A model generated the notes under the pieces. The model was given only the letters and a program-made list of their open reading frames with translations. It ran no database searches and was not told the DNA's origin. From positions 7,626,001 to 7,690,000 of the forward strand of contig CM042982.1 of assembly GCA_023678885.1 (NCBI GenBank): a DNA stretch of 64,000 bases. Reading direction: 5' to 3'. The position numbers and the translations under genes are program-made. Shown here in pieces: positions 46,926 through 58,843 of this stretch (within the stretch, counting starts at the first letter, position 1; every line of letters starts with the position of its first letter). Source of the stretch: Pogostemon cablin (lineage: Eukaryota; Streptophyta; Magnoliopsida; Lamiales; Lamiaceae).

Positions 46926-48534
46926 ATAGACAAAGGAGGTCTATTAAGACTCCAGCTAGATTTGCAGATGCTGATATTGTGTCTTTTGCATTGTATTCTG
47001 CAGAGGATATTGATTCATATTAACCAAGAAACTATCAGGAAGCAATGAATAATAAAGATAATGTAAAGTGGAGTGCTGCTATGCAAGAAGAGTTGCTTTC
47101 ATTGGAGAAGATCAGACTTGGAAAATTGTTCTGAAGCCAAAAGATCAGAAGCTAGTGAGCTGTAAATGGATTTACAAGAAGAAGGTCTCACCTGAGAGGA
47201 TTGGTGGTGTTAGGTTTAAAGCAAGATTAGTTGTTAGGGGTTTTTCTCAAAGGAAAGACATTGACTATACAGAGATATTCTCTCCAGTTGTGAAACATTG
47301 TTCCATTAGGATACTGTTAACATTAGTTACTCAGTTTAATCTGGAATTGCATCAGATGGATGTGACTACAGCCTTTCTTCATGGAAATTTGGAGGAGAAC
47401 CACTAAGGCTTGTTTACTTCTAAAGTCACTATATGGATTGAAACAAAGTCCTAGGAGATAATATCTTAGATTTGATGAGTACATTGTCAAATGTGGTTTT
47501 GAAAGAAGCAAGTTTGACAGTTGTGTGTACATTAAACAAGACAGTGAGTGATATATTTTCTTATTATTGTATGTTGATGATATCTTAATTGCTTGTAAGT
47601 CTATGGAAGGGATTACAGCTGTGAAAGAAATGTTGAAATCAGAGTTTGATATGAAAGATTTGGGTGAAGCTACTGTTATATTGGGAATGGAAATTAAAAG
47701 GGATAGATCAGCTGGTTCTATTGTATTACATCAGAGTTTATATTTAGAGAAGTTCTCAGAGTTATAATATGGATCAAAGCAAGGTTGTTTCTACTCCTGT
47801 AAAGCATGTTGGCTCTGTCAGCTCAACAATCAGCTAGAACAAGTGAAGAAGTGTCATAAATGGAAAGGGTTCCTTAAGCTAATGCAGTTGGCAGTCTCAT
47901 GTATGCTATGGTGTGCTGCAGACCAGACTTAGTTCATGCAATGAGTTTGGTGAGCAGATTCATGGGAAATCCAGGAAGAGATCACTGGGAAGCTGTTAAG
48001 TGGATTCAAAGATATATCAGAGGCAGTTTAACAACAGGTTTGCATTTTAATAAGTTCACTTCTAACATTGGTTTTCTTGCAGGTTATGTAGATGTTGATT
48101 ATGTTGCAAACTTAGACACAAGGAAGTTATTATCAGGCTATGTATTCTGCTTATTTGGTACATCTATCAGTTGAAGATCAACACATCAATCAGTGGTTGC
48201 ATTGTCTACAACTGAAGCTGAGTTTATCTCACTTACAGAGGCAGTAAAAGAGGGCTTATGGTTGCAGGGAATTTTGTCTGAGTTTGGTATAGTACAAGAG
48301 GCAGTATTGATACATTGTGATAACTCTAGTGCTATACACTTGTCAAGATATCAGGGTTTTCATGAAAGGACAAAACACATAGATGTAAGGATGTATTTTG
48401 TTAGAGACTTAGTTGAAGGAGGAAAAGTTGTTGTTAAGAAGGTTGAAACAGCCAAGAATCCAGTTGATTTCCTCACTAAGGCCTTGCCTAGTTCAAAGTT
48501 TGAGCTATGCAAGAGTCTTATCAATATATGCTGA
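46926..48534 (+). pseudogene. Copia reverse transcriptase and RNase H
   Basis: Fragments in changing frames: WKIVLKPKDQKLVSCKWIYK and KARLVVRGFSQRKDIDYTEI (47068-47406), LYGLKQSPR, a stop, YVDDILIACK (47567) with an intact YVDD box, DMKDLGEATVILGMEI, then RNase H with SLVSRFMGNPGRDHWEAVKW, VALSTTEAEFISLTEAVKEG, IHCDNSSAIHLSRYQGFHER and KHIDVRMYFVRDLVEGG to the stop at 48532-48534. At least five stops or shifts. The polypurine tract is probably AGGTGGAGA at 48649. Confidence 0.92.
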
Positions 48535-48658
48535 ACATATCAGTGAAGAGTTCAGCTGTTCTCTCTTAAAAGCAGTGTACAAGTTGGCTGTCTTGATAAA
48601 ATAGTGGAGTGAAGGAGTGATTGAAGATTGATTGAGCATGAAGTTTTAGGTGGAGAAT

Positions 48659-49286
48659 TGTGGTGAAAACTACATACTAATGAGTGATCAACATTAGGAT
48701 GAGTGAGTGTGTGTTCAAGGTTGAAACTGATGATGGTGCATGAGTGAAGCAGATGCAGTAACAACGGCATGATCAGAACACATAAAATAGCAGCAATTCA
48801 ACACCAGTTGCACCAGTGGGGACCAAGATGTTTTGTAGCCGGTGTACAGGTCGCATAAGAGCTGTTTCTGGAAAGTTCCATACATGAATGGAAAGCTGGC
48901 CATGCAGGGTGTGTGATGGAGTCGGTAGCAACTGCCGAGATTCGTTTTAACCGCTTGAGAATCCAGCTGGAAGTTGGTTACACGAATTGGTCCTGTAACT
49001 TTTTGTGCATGCATAGGGTGTATATAATGGTGTGATCCATGCATATACTCATTGTAACACGTTTTACTCTCTCAATCAATAATAGATCTCTCTCTCACAG
49101 TGGATGTAGGCTTGTACAAACAAGCTGAACCACTATAAACTCTTTCTTCTTCATACAATCACACATACACACACAATCTCAATATTGTTATCATATGTGA
49201 TAAAATTCTTGTTTTCAATCCATTGTTTTGATTGTGTATTCAGAGATTGGTTGATAGAGTACTTAGTAACATCTTCATCTTTAAGA
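48659..49286 (+). repeat. 3' LTR of the copia element
   Basis: 628 bases. Compared with the 5' LTR I count about 18 substitutions, mostly transitions, and one 2-base indel in a CT run. Confidence 0.92.
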
Positions 49287-49291
49287 TTTTC

Positions 49292-50492
49292 TTTAATTTA
49301 TCACATATTATCTCGTATATTTTTGCACAGTTCTCATCTAACATATTTAATCTAATTATAATTAAAGATCCCAAATTAATGGGGAATTGCTTATTGTGTT
49401 AAATTAACAACTCGATTCAATTATTTTGTAAATACGGAGTTCCTTTAATTGAGGAGTTTGTACTTTTATTATTTATGTGCATAATACAAGCTTTTAACGT
49501 AAAAAAAAAAATACTAAAATGATAAAATAAACTAAATACATGGTGCATACAATAAGTATATTTCTATATAATAAACAAAATTAAAAACTAAAGAGTGCTT
49601 AATCTAAAATGTGAATTCATGGGTGTTAGCTAAAAAAATGCAATGCAAGATTCATAATATTAATTTAGTTATAAAACTTACATTTTGTAATTGCGTTAAA
49701 AAAATAATTTAATTTTGAAAAAAAATTAATTAATAATTTAGAAAGAGTGAGGCTTGTATGCGCCTGCGCGCACGGGAACACATTCAGTACGCCTTTAGAA
49801 ATTTAGTATTATGGATAAGAGTACATTGCTTTGGTCTAAAGGGTATACACTTTTCATTAATATTTTTTTCTTTAGAAAATAAAGGATACATATTTTTATA
49901 CTAAAGGGTATACAATTTAACACAAAATTCTAAAGGCGCACGGAGTGTTGTCCATGCTCCCAGATACATACAATAATTTTCTTTAGAAAATAAAGGGTAC
50001 GCATCTATATACTAAAGAGTATACAATTTAACACAAAATTCTAAAGGCGCACGGAATGTGGTCCATGCGCCCGGGTGCACAGGAGTTTTTGCCATTTAGA
50101 AATATAAAAAATAAATGAATTTAATTTTGAAAAGGAAAAAAATAGTACAAAATTAACATAGTGATATAGTGGGTAGTTAGTATTTTTTTATTTTTAATTA
50201 TTTTATTTTATTTAGTAATTATGATTAAATATATATAAACATAATCTAATAATTTAAGTTATTTAGGTACACTTATTAAACATTTCAAAATTTTCTTATA
50301 TCAATTTTAATAGTACTTTATCCTATAAACCATCTTCATTTCATTTTTTTATATTATGCATACTTTATAACCTCATTTCTTATGTATCATCATAGTCTAG
50401 CGCCGTCTAAAAAAATATTGAATAAATACACACTTTTTTAGTTCCATCAGCCATGGTTTCCAAAACCTAATTTGCATAGAAACCAGAAGGTC
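49292..50492. other. Intergenic between the copia element and PUX7
   Basis: AT-rich, with the inverted-repeat element at 49761-50093. The last 90 bases are probably the PUX7 promoter and 5' UTR; no TATA box is obvious. Confidence 0.5.
49761..50093. mobile_element. Foldback/MITE-like element with internal duplication
   Basis: The left end (ACGGGAACACATTCAGTACGCCTTTAGAA) pairs with the right end (TTCTAAAGGCGCACGGAATGTGGTCC, from 50039) as an inverted repeat of about 35 bases. Inside, a block of about 110 bases beginning TCTTTAGAAAATAAAGG is tandemly duplicated (49869 and 49979), each copy ending TTCTAAAGGCGCACGGA. No coding sequence; target duplication not clear. Confidence 0.7.
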
Positions 50493-53400
50493 ATGGAGAG
50501 TGTTGTATCTGCTGATCAGCAGACTATGGTTTCTTCTTTCTTGGAAATCGCCGTCGGTCAAACTGCCGACACCGCACGTCGATTTCTCCAGGTAATTCTC
50601 TCTATGATTTTTATATTTCACATTTCTTGAATCCTCACTCGATCTGTTCATTTCCTCCACGTGCATTTTGACTTCAAATCTCAAAACCTTTTTTTTTTCC
50701 TACTGATTACCTCTTCATTTCATTTCTTTCTATGATGTATGGGTGATTTTCTGGTGTTGTCTCTGTTGGAGTCGAATTGCTCACTGTAAGTCTGTAATGA
50801 AGATTCTAATTTTATTAAAAATTGTTTTTTCAACCGGATTATTAAGCCAACGAAGTTATGAAGTTTGTTTAGCCACATTATCAGTAATGATTCTTGTTTT
50901 CGATAATGTAGGCCATGATAAAAATACTGATTTGTGGGTTTGTACTCTAGAACAAGCCTCTGATTTAGGAATACCGTGAATTTGGTATTCTAATAAACTT
51001 TCATTCGGGGAAATTTTGAAAATGCACAGTTTAATAGGGATCATAAGAAAGCTGAAGTGCATGTATACTGATTTGTGAATAATGGCACTGTTCTGAAGTA
51101 GTTTGCTATCCTCGACAAAATCAAGTGTCCAAAAGTGCAGCCTTTGTGGGATTTCAGACACTTTTAAAATTTCCAGCTACTTCCACGTTGATCTGATCCA
51201 ATGTTTCTAAGTTAGCAAAATTTGTGAGATTGCATTTTTGGTCTAGTGAATCAAAGCAGGAACTGATTTTGTCCAGTAATGTGTGGACTGTCACAAAAGC
51301 GGATATCAAAATTTTATTTTTGCATATTATAAATAAAATCCTTATCGCAGCACTCTCATATCATTAAATGTTTTAATGAATTTAATATAGAATTGCTTGG
51401 CCAAAATTATATGCAAACTGAGAATTTTGATAGGCAATGCACTGTGTTTGTTCTATTGAGGATGTGTAGAAGGTTGATCAAGCAGTCAGATATTAGCTGT
51501 ATGTATATTATGTTTTGGTATATTTTGTGATTCCTGTGTGAATCCTGCAGTATATAGTTAATACTTGCTAATTGGGTCTTCAATCTTTCCAGCTATTTCT
51601 ATGCCGTTTTCCAGGAGATTGTTTATTTGCTTAATGTCAAAAACTGGAAATCTGTAACTGAATTAAGCTCATGTCTATAAGCAGCATTGCTGAATTATTT
51701 AAATCGCAATTTAACCTGATATTGACTGTTATTTAAGCAGTACTCGTGAAAGTGTGTAATGTATGTATGGATAATACAACACTGAAGTTTGAATTTGAAT
51801 GAGAACATTGATGATTGATTTCATAATTTTAATAAGCTTTTAGCATAGTTTGCAAATTTCTTGTAATTTGTTTATTAAAATTTGTGATTGGAGGGAAAGA
51901 ACATTCTGGGATTTGCATTGTAAGTACCCCCCCCCCCCCCCCCCCCCCCCCTTCCTATACTTTGGAAGCCCAGTTACTATGTTGTTCCTTAGATCTCAGA
52001 GATTGATCATGATCTTCATCTTCCGAGATTTAATTATAGAAGTTCACACGATATAGGCTACTAGCTGGAAGCTTGAGGAAGCCATTCAACTTTTTTTTGT
52101 GGGAAATGACGGCAGGGAGGCTGCACCTTCTCTATATTCTCCACCTTTGGAAAATGATTTGCTGTCTCGTGATTTAGAAAAGGATTTGAGTAGTCAAGCT
52201 GCCGGAGATGTTGTACGACCACCTTTACCTGTGAAAAGAGATGTTCTCTATGACAGTCCAATGTTATATCGGTATCATGCTTCCTCTCATGATTTAGGAA
52301 AATCACTATGTATGACTATTTTTTGGATAAATGATGAAGTAATTTATTTTTTTTTGAGTTATACGCTTTTAAGTTTGATTTCTACCATTGTGTTTCTTCC
52401 TTCTTTCTTTTGAATTTGATTTGACTTGTGAAGCTAATGTACTGTGATCACTAAAATCAAACTAACTTAACTGTATTATTTTAAATTTTTTATTTTAATT
52501 CTTAAGGAACCTGTGATGATAGAACTTTTTGATCTTCATTTGGTAAATTGAGAGTGTATTGTTGACTCAAATAGCCGAGGATGGCACACGCTAGGTGTTG
52601 GGTTCTTAGTTATGAAGTGTTAATGTTTTTCATTTAATTAATAAACGTATATATTCCCCTATACGATTCTTTTTGGAAAGTTGCCGTGCCTAAGAAGGAT
52701 TAGGTTTTCTCATGGTTGATGTTTTGGGAAGTTCAGTAATGTGTTACAATAATGTTTCTTCTGTGCCCTTTCATCTCCAAACTGGGTCTGTGCTGTGTAG
52801 ATGGAATTCCGAGGATCTGGGCCAGATTCTCTTGCAGTATTGATTGACCTATCCTCTTGTGTTGTGGAGCAGGGTACTTTAGGATACTGACCTTTTTGGG
52901 TTGCTCCATATCACACTGCTGATTTGTTCTTGTGAAACCTTAGTAGTTACTCAGTAGAAGGGTCGAGTTGAGAATCATTGTTCTACACTTCGCTTTATAG
53001 GATGGAAAGAAACAAGAGTTTTTGAAGATATTTACAAGTCCCTAGATGAGTTTTGGGTTAGGCTTGTGTGGTGTGCTTCAAATGACAGAGATTTCAAAAT
53101 TGTTATTTTATAGAATATTGCTAGAAACTCAAGTTTTGTTCTTTATTGTATAATTAGTTTTCCAGCTTGTCCCCTTGTACTTATATTTATTTTAGATCGA
53201 TAAATTTGATTGCTTTGCATAAAAAAAAATATAGTACCTTCAATTAGAATTCTAATTGTAGTTTAAATTCTTGATACGTCCTTTTTCATTTGTTTTTATC
53301 TTTGTTTCACTGAATAACATATCAATTTTTTGTCTGTTAGGACTGTTATTTACTAGTTAATAACAATTTATTAAATTAACTAACTGAATTTTTTAGTGTA

Positions 53401-56400
53401 CTATGAAAGAACGCAGTATAATAATATTCAATGGGACTGGAAGAGGGAAAAAATAAATTTATTGCTGCATCTTCGGTGAACAGCTATTGTCTTCTATTGC
53501 TTCATTATTAATAGAATACGCTACCTTGTGATTCATATTTAAAGCCAAAGCTGATGTTTCTAAAACACCCTTTAAAGACAAGATTAATTTGTGTAAACTT
53601 GGAGTTGTCATTTCCTTTCTATACAATTCCTGTGGAATTACTGGGTTTAGATTTGAATTGTTTAAATTCACTATGGATTAAGTCAATCTTGAATCAAAGT
53701 GGACTACTGTTGGTGACAGCTGACACTGCTCCCTGGATTTGAATCTTTTTGAGTTCGCTCTTTGTTGCTTACGTGGATATGCCACACTCATAATTCAATT
53801 ACAAGCCTGAGAAAGTTAATGGTTTTCTGGGAAGTTGTTAAATGAGATATACGTTTGTTCTCTTTATTTTTCTTGAACTCACTTATAAGGATGCTTTTTG
53901 GTTTGTTTATGAGTTGAGGTATTTAAATCTCCTGTACCCTCCTACTCTGCTTGCCTAATAATTTTTGGTGAACAATTATCAGAACTACTCTATTTTGCTT
54001 TATCCATTAGAGCTCCAAGAGTGGGAGTTTCAGCCCATGGAACTCATTCTGTTGCTCCGTTTCGCAATTTTGATGAGGAAATGAAGCGACCTGGAGTTTG
54101 GGAAGCAGAACAAGGTTCATCTTCTTCTATGGCAGATAAAACTCAGGATAATCTGGCTTCTTTATATCGTCCTCCATTTGCTTTAATGTACCATGGACCG
54201 TTTGAAAAGGTTAATGCCATTTTCAGGAAACTGTTCTTCTTTGATTTGGATATAATTTGTTCATAAGACTGGAAATACCATTATTTAGTGTCCCAAAGGA
54301 CTTGCTTTAATTTAGTTTTCACTTGGATGTGAAATTGCAGAATGATTGTTAAAGACTGATGTTCAATTTAGTAGCTTGTACTTACAGAAGTGTCTTCGTA
54401 AACAATAAACTCAATTAGAGTAGTAACTAGTAAGTAGTAAAGGTGATTAGTAAAAGAGAGAAATAAAATGGGATGACATCTGCAGTAATTATACTAATTA
54501 GTGTAGAACAAATGTAATTGCAAGTACCTATTCTACTCCCAAAGTAGTGAACTTGGATTCCTAAAACCCTGCACTCCTTCATGTGTACCAAATCCACTCT
54601 CAGTATTCTAATAAGTAATAAATGGATAGAGGGTTCAATGCTGACTGGGCCGACTGAAACAGCAACTAGTTAAGTTGACCAGTGACCACTAAAGATAAAA
54701 TTAAATTGAAATGTTACTTTTTTTTTATTGGTAGCATCTTTCACTTCATCATGTATATACTAGTAAAATGTATTGGAGATCCTATTTAGAGTTAGTTCTC
54801 ATGGTGGAAGTTGGTGCATAGTACTTGTGTATAATATCATGTGATATGAGGACCTTTGTGTCACAGGCAAAAGATAATGCGAAAATGCAGAACAAATGGC
54901 TACTTGTGAACATGCAGTCCACCAAGGAATTTAGCTCACACATGGTACTTAGCCCCCCCCCCCCCCCCCCCCCCCTCCCAATCCCAACACCTTATAAACA
55001 CACATATACACATTTTCCAAAATGATTTTGTTTTCTTCCCTGACTGTGTGAGAAAATTGCATAATTTTTTTTCCGACTATAGAAACAACTCAGCATTTCT
55101 CTCTCTATCTCTCCCCTCTCTCATATTGTGGTTTCTGTTTTGAAGCTTAATCGGGACACTTGGGGAAATGAGGCTGTTGCTCAGACTATCAAAACAAACT
55201 TCATCTTCTGGCAGGTTTGTAATCTTGTAAATCAAATTAATATTATTGTTGCCACTTTTTTTTTACCATTAATGAGTCAAAACTATGTGTTTCCCTGCTT
55301 CCATTTCTTTGACCTACACCTGCCATGCATCAATTTAGTTTTATTTTGTTCCATGATGTGGCGCAAGACTCTGCTGCATCTTATTCTTCTTGTTAATGCA
55401 TTTAAGTTACACACTGGTGTCACCATTACTCTTATATGCAGGCAATTATTGTTTTTCATTTTGCATTATTGTAATTGGATATTTTGAAGGTTCACTAATT
55501 CACTCCTGGAGAACATATCTATGATGAAAGAGAAGATGATTCAGTACTATTCGTATATTTTATATTTTTGGTGTTATGCTCCACTTGTAATATGATGGTC
55601 AGTACCTTGTTTGGTATCTTTCACACTATGTTTTCTAGTGATATCTTTTTATCATAGTTGTTAAATGCGAAAGGCGCAAAGGCCTTGTTGGAGCCTGAGG
55701 CGCAAGGCGCGCCTGCCGCCTGAGGTACAAGATACTTTAGATCATATATACATTAATATATCCAACTCAAAACATAATTGTCCAACTAACTAAAGGTAAA
55801 AATAAAAATAATGTCAAATAATAATACATAATAACTCATAAATAACATAATCACAAATTAAAAACCCGTGCACAATGTCATAATGAACTTCACAATTCAA
55901 GTACTCAACACAAATAGACAATCACAAAAAGCAAATAAGCAGAATCCTTCACGTTTAAGAAAATATCAAATGTCAAAGACTCAAATGATTACCACTGAGA
56001 TAAAAATCATAAGTATCATGGTCTATGGTCCTCCTTATAATCTGCATTCTCTTCTTCACCATCAAATTGATCATTGTATTCATTAGATTTTTACTCTTCA
56101 TGAAAAATATAGAAAAACAGGAAAAAAAAAATCCAAAATTTGGAAATGTACCCGAGGTGCGCCTTTTACATCCATAAAGGTGCACAAAGGCGAGGGTTTT
56201 TTGAACATCAACTGAAACCCCAAAAAACCAAGAAACCCAGGCGATCAGGGCTTCGCCTCGCCTAGGCGTGCCTTTAACAACTATGCCTTTTATATTATAA
56301 TTTTTTGTTGTTTTATGTTTTCTAGGTATATGATGATACTGAAGAGGGGAGCAAGGTCTGTACTTATTACAAATTAGACTCTATTCCTGTCATTCTGGTA

Positions 56401-58134
56401 ATTGATCCCATAACAGGCCAGAAAATGCGCGCTTGGCGTGGAATGGTTCAACCAGAAAATTTGCTGGAGGTATATAGCTTCTTTTCACGTGTCTCTTTTT
56501 ACTATTTTGAAAAAATCTTTGCCATGTTACACTCTTGGAGGATGGGATTTGTGAATTAAATTTTGTATTATTTTATTGTGACCTGTGCCTTTCCTTCATG
56601 CTCCAGGATCTGATATCGTTCATGGATGGCAGCCCCTCAGATCGTCATGTCAGTCTCTCTCATAAACGTCCTAGAGAAAGTATGCAATCATCAGTTCCAC
56701 AATGCAATCCAGGTTTTTTTTCTAATTTCTTGGTGTCTAGTTGCAATGTGCGATTCACTAATTACTATTCAATTCAAAGTGTACAAGTATAAGAATTATA
56801 GCATTATTTATCAGTGTGGTAGCATACTACCATTTACATTTTATTATGTAATAAAAGCGGGAAAAAAGTTAAAAATACACTCTTATGCATACATATATGA
56901 ACTAAGAAAATTTTAGACTAAGTAATTTAGACTTCTAATGTGTAAAGAATTCTCTGACTTCTTTGAATAGATGATAAATGCAACTACAGAAAATGATAAA
57001 GCAACTCTTATCTCTGCCTACAATTTTATTCCATTCTCATGAGTGGATGATAAAGAACAGTCTTGTTCACCAACTTTTGTGATATCCTAGTGCAGACTTA
57101 CTTGTGACTTGTGAGTAGTGAGAATAATGATTACTATGTTGTCTAGTCATTAAATTCATGTGTATGAAAAGTTCTCTGAACAATCAATCAAGAACGAAGA
57201 AATTCACCTTATCGTAATAAAATTTGCTGCCATAGCTTGCTGAGTACAGAGAAGAAGACTTCAAGCGCCTATCTATTTGTAACATAGTGATGTCTTGTGC
57301 ATACAGAGAGATGATTGTCATAAATTCTTCATTGGCTGCAGATTACAGTGATGATGAAGAGGATGATTTGCATAGAGCACTGGCTGCCTCTATAGAGAAT
57401 CACAAGATAGATGAAGGCGATCACAAAAAAGTGGATGATCCCGTTGTTGAGGAGATAGTGAAGAAGCCTGCTTATTTACCATTGCCTGAAGAACCAAAGG
57501 GTGACCGGAATCTGCTTTGCAAGGTTGGAGTGCGTCTCCCTGATGGTCGCAGAATCCAGAGAAACTTCCTTCGCTCCGATCCAGTTCAGGTAAACATTAC
57601 GGTTACTGCACATTCTAAGGTTATTTAACCTTTGTATTCTCGACTCTTATACTGTTTCCAATTAAGGCACTTGTTCTAATATAACATCTTGGAGAAAGAA
57701 AGTTTGTATGCTAAGAATATTAATGTATATCCAGAATGTGTGCACACATGCATGTACCTCTAAAGTGTGCTTCCTTTTTTATTTCCATGAACTCCTTTGA
57801 GCCTCTAATCTCCATTAATGAACATATTAGGTGTGAAGGGAAAGATAGCACCTCACTTATATAGCATATTATCTTTTTGTTGATTATGTTGTGTTTCTTG
57901 AACCATTTGCTGGAGATATCTCTGTCTTGTATTAATACATTTTCATTGGGAATCGTTCATTTACAACAGCTACTGTGGTCATTCTGTGCTGCTGAGCTGA
58001 AGGAAGACGGCACACGACAATTTCGCCTAACCAAAGCTATTCCCGGTGCATCTAAGTCCTTGGATTTTGATGACCTTTCCACATTTGAGGAATCGGGTCT
58101 TGCCAACTCAATGATCTCAGTTACGTGGGAATGA
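50493..58134 (+). CDS. UBX domain-containing protein, PUX7 type
   Basis: Plant UBX proteins are adaptors of the AAA ATPase CDC48/p97, bringing ubiquitinated substrates to it in nucleus and cytosol. Exons: 50493-50591, 52057-52271, 54011-54209, 54867-54944, 55146-55214, 56326-56469, 56607-56712, 57342-57589, 57970-58134; together 440 aa. Domains in order: a UBA-like start (FLEIAVGQTADTARRFLQAT, WKLEEAIQLFF, about 12-45); a linker; a UAS thioredoxin-like domain (LASLYRPPFALMYHGPFEKA, KWLLVNMQSTKEFSSHML, GQKMRAWRGMVQPENLLE, about 145-275); a ubiquitin-interacting motif (DDEEDDLHRALAASIE, about 306-322); and a C-terminal UBX domain (CKVGVRLPDGRRIQRNF ... ESGLANSMISVTWE, about 360-440). This UBA-UAS-UIM-UBX order and the length fit PUX7 rather than shorter UBX proteins. 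All introns are GT-AG and in phase. Introns 1 and 4 contain long poly-C runs. Confidence 0.93.
50592..52056 (+). other. PUX7 intron 1
   Basis: 1,465 bases, GT at 50592, AG at 52055-52056. Holds the C25 tract at 51927-51951, about 105 bases before the acceptor. No other element seen. Confidence 0.8.
51927..51951. repeat. Poly-C tract, 25 nt
   Basis: Uninterrupted cytosines in otherwise AT-rich intron sequence. Confidence 0.95.
52272..54010 (+). other. PUX7 intron 2
   Basis: 1,739 bases, GT at 52272, AG at 54009-54010. T-rich; no gene or mobile element recognised. Confidence 0.8.
54210..54866 (+). other. PUX7 intron 3
   Basis: 657 bases, GT at 54210, AG at 54865-54866. Nothing further recognised. 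Confidence 0.8.
54953..54975. repeat. Poly-C tract, 23 nt, beside a splice donor
   Basis: Begins eight bases after the GT (54945) that ends exon 4, so it lies at the very start of intron 4. Confidence 0.95.
55653..56285. mobile_element. GGCGC-rich foldback element in PUX7 intron 5
   Basis: 633 bases with inverted ends CATAGTTGTTAAA / TTTAACAACTATG, followed inward by AGGCGC-rich stretches (GGCGCAAGGCGCGCCTGCCG near 55700; TTCGCCTCGCCTAGGCGTGC near 56251). The flanks CTTTTTAT and CCTTTTAT may be a decayed target duplication. The same GGCGC-type words are a familiar plant repeat. The interior is AT-rich and non-coding. Confidence 0.7.
56713..57341 (+). other. PUX7 intron 7
   Basis: 629 bases, GT at 56713, AG at 57340-57341. 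No element recognised. Confidence 0.8.
57590..57969 (+). other. PUX7 intron 8
   Basis: 380 bases, GT at 57590, AG at 57968-57969. No element recognised. Confidence 0.8.
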
Positions 58135-58840
58135 AAGAAGAGGCTGACGAGTTATTTAGGAGACGCCTGAATCTTGCATTGAAGAGTTTTGGTTTCGATT
58201 GCTAAATTATTTAAATCCCTTCATTTTGTTGGTAGTATTACAGAAGGGCAGATGGAAAATACTTGTACATATTCCATGTCAAATGCATGGAGATGGTAGC
58301 TCCTCCCTCTACTTTTGGGTATTGCATTTTGCTTTGCTTGGTTTATCACTCTCTGGAAGGATTGATCTGTAAATTTCTCTGATGTTTTTATGGTTGCTTT
58401 TACTCTCTTATCTTTGATAAACAAGTGTATATATATGAGGATACATGTGTACACACTCTAATTATTACCACGCATACTCCATATGTGCTCGAGGCATTTA
58501 ATACCAACGATAATGAACAGCAAAGAAAAATTGTTCTGTTTTTTATTGACTTCTTTAATGGTCACTATTGCGGGCAATGGCGGTGGCTGCGTTGTCTCGA
58601 GTGAAGAAAATGTGGCAGCACGAAGGTTTTAATAGCCTGTGCAGAATTCTGTTGATCTTGGCACCTTTGAAGGGCTGTGGCCTGTTAGGGGTAGAGTTTA
58701 ATAGTCATGTGAAGAAATTTTACTACATATCCTTAGCCTTGTACGCTTGACCAGACGTCTTCTCCACTTAATCAGTCATTTCTACTGCCAATCGAGTTGG
58801 ATAAATTCTGATTTGAGATTTGGGTTTCACTCATCTTTTT
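58135..58840 (+). other. PUX7 3' UTR and downstream spacer
   Basis: The first 250-300 bases have UTR-like composition. A GC-richer patch at 58565-58650 has a short open frame that I do not recognise and do not call. Confidence 0.45.
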
Positions 58841-58843
58841 TTA

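Larger units (their letters stand above)
43882..49286 (+). mobile_element. Ty1/copia LTR retrotransposon, decayed
   Basis: 5.4-kb element with LTRs 43882-44511 and 48659-49286 and exact TTTTC target duplications (43877-43881, 49287-49291). gag, protease, integrase, reverse transcriptase and RNase H follow in copia order on the + strand. It sits 430 bases after the alpha-galactosidase stop codon, in the same orientation. Coding parts contain stops and shifts, so it cannot move by itself now, but its LTRs are about 97% identical, indicating a fairly recent insertion. Confidence 0.95.

Noticed and set aside
58568..58750. 60-codon frame downstream of PUX7
   Set aside because: Short, no family resemblance and no gene structure around it.
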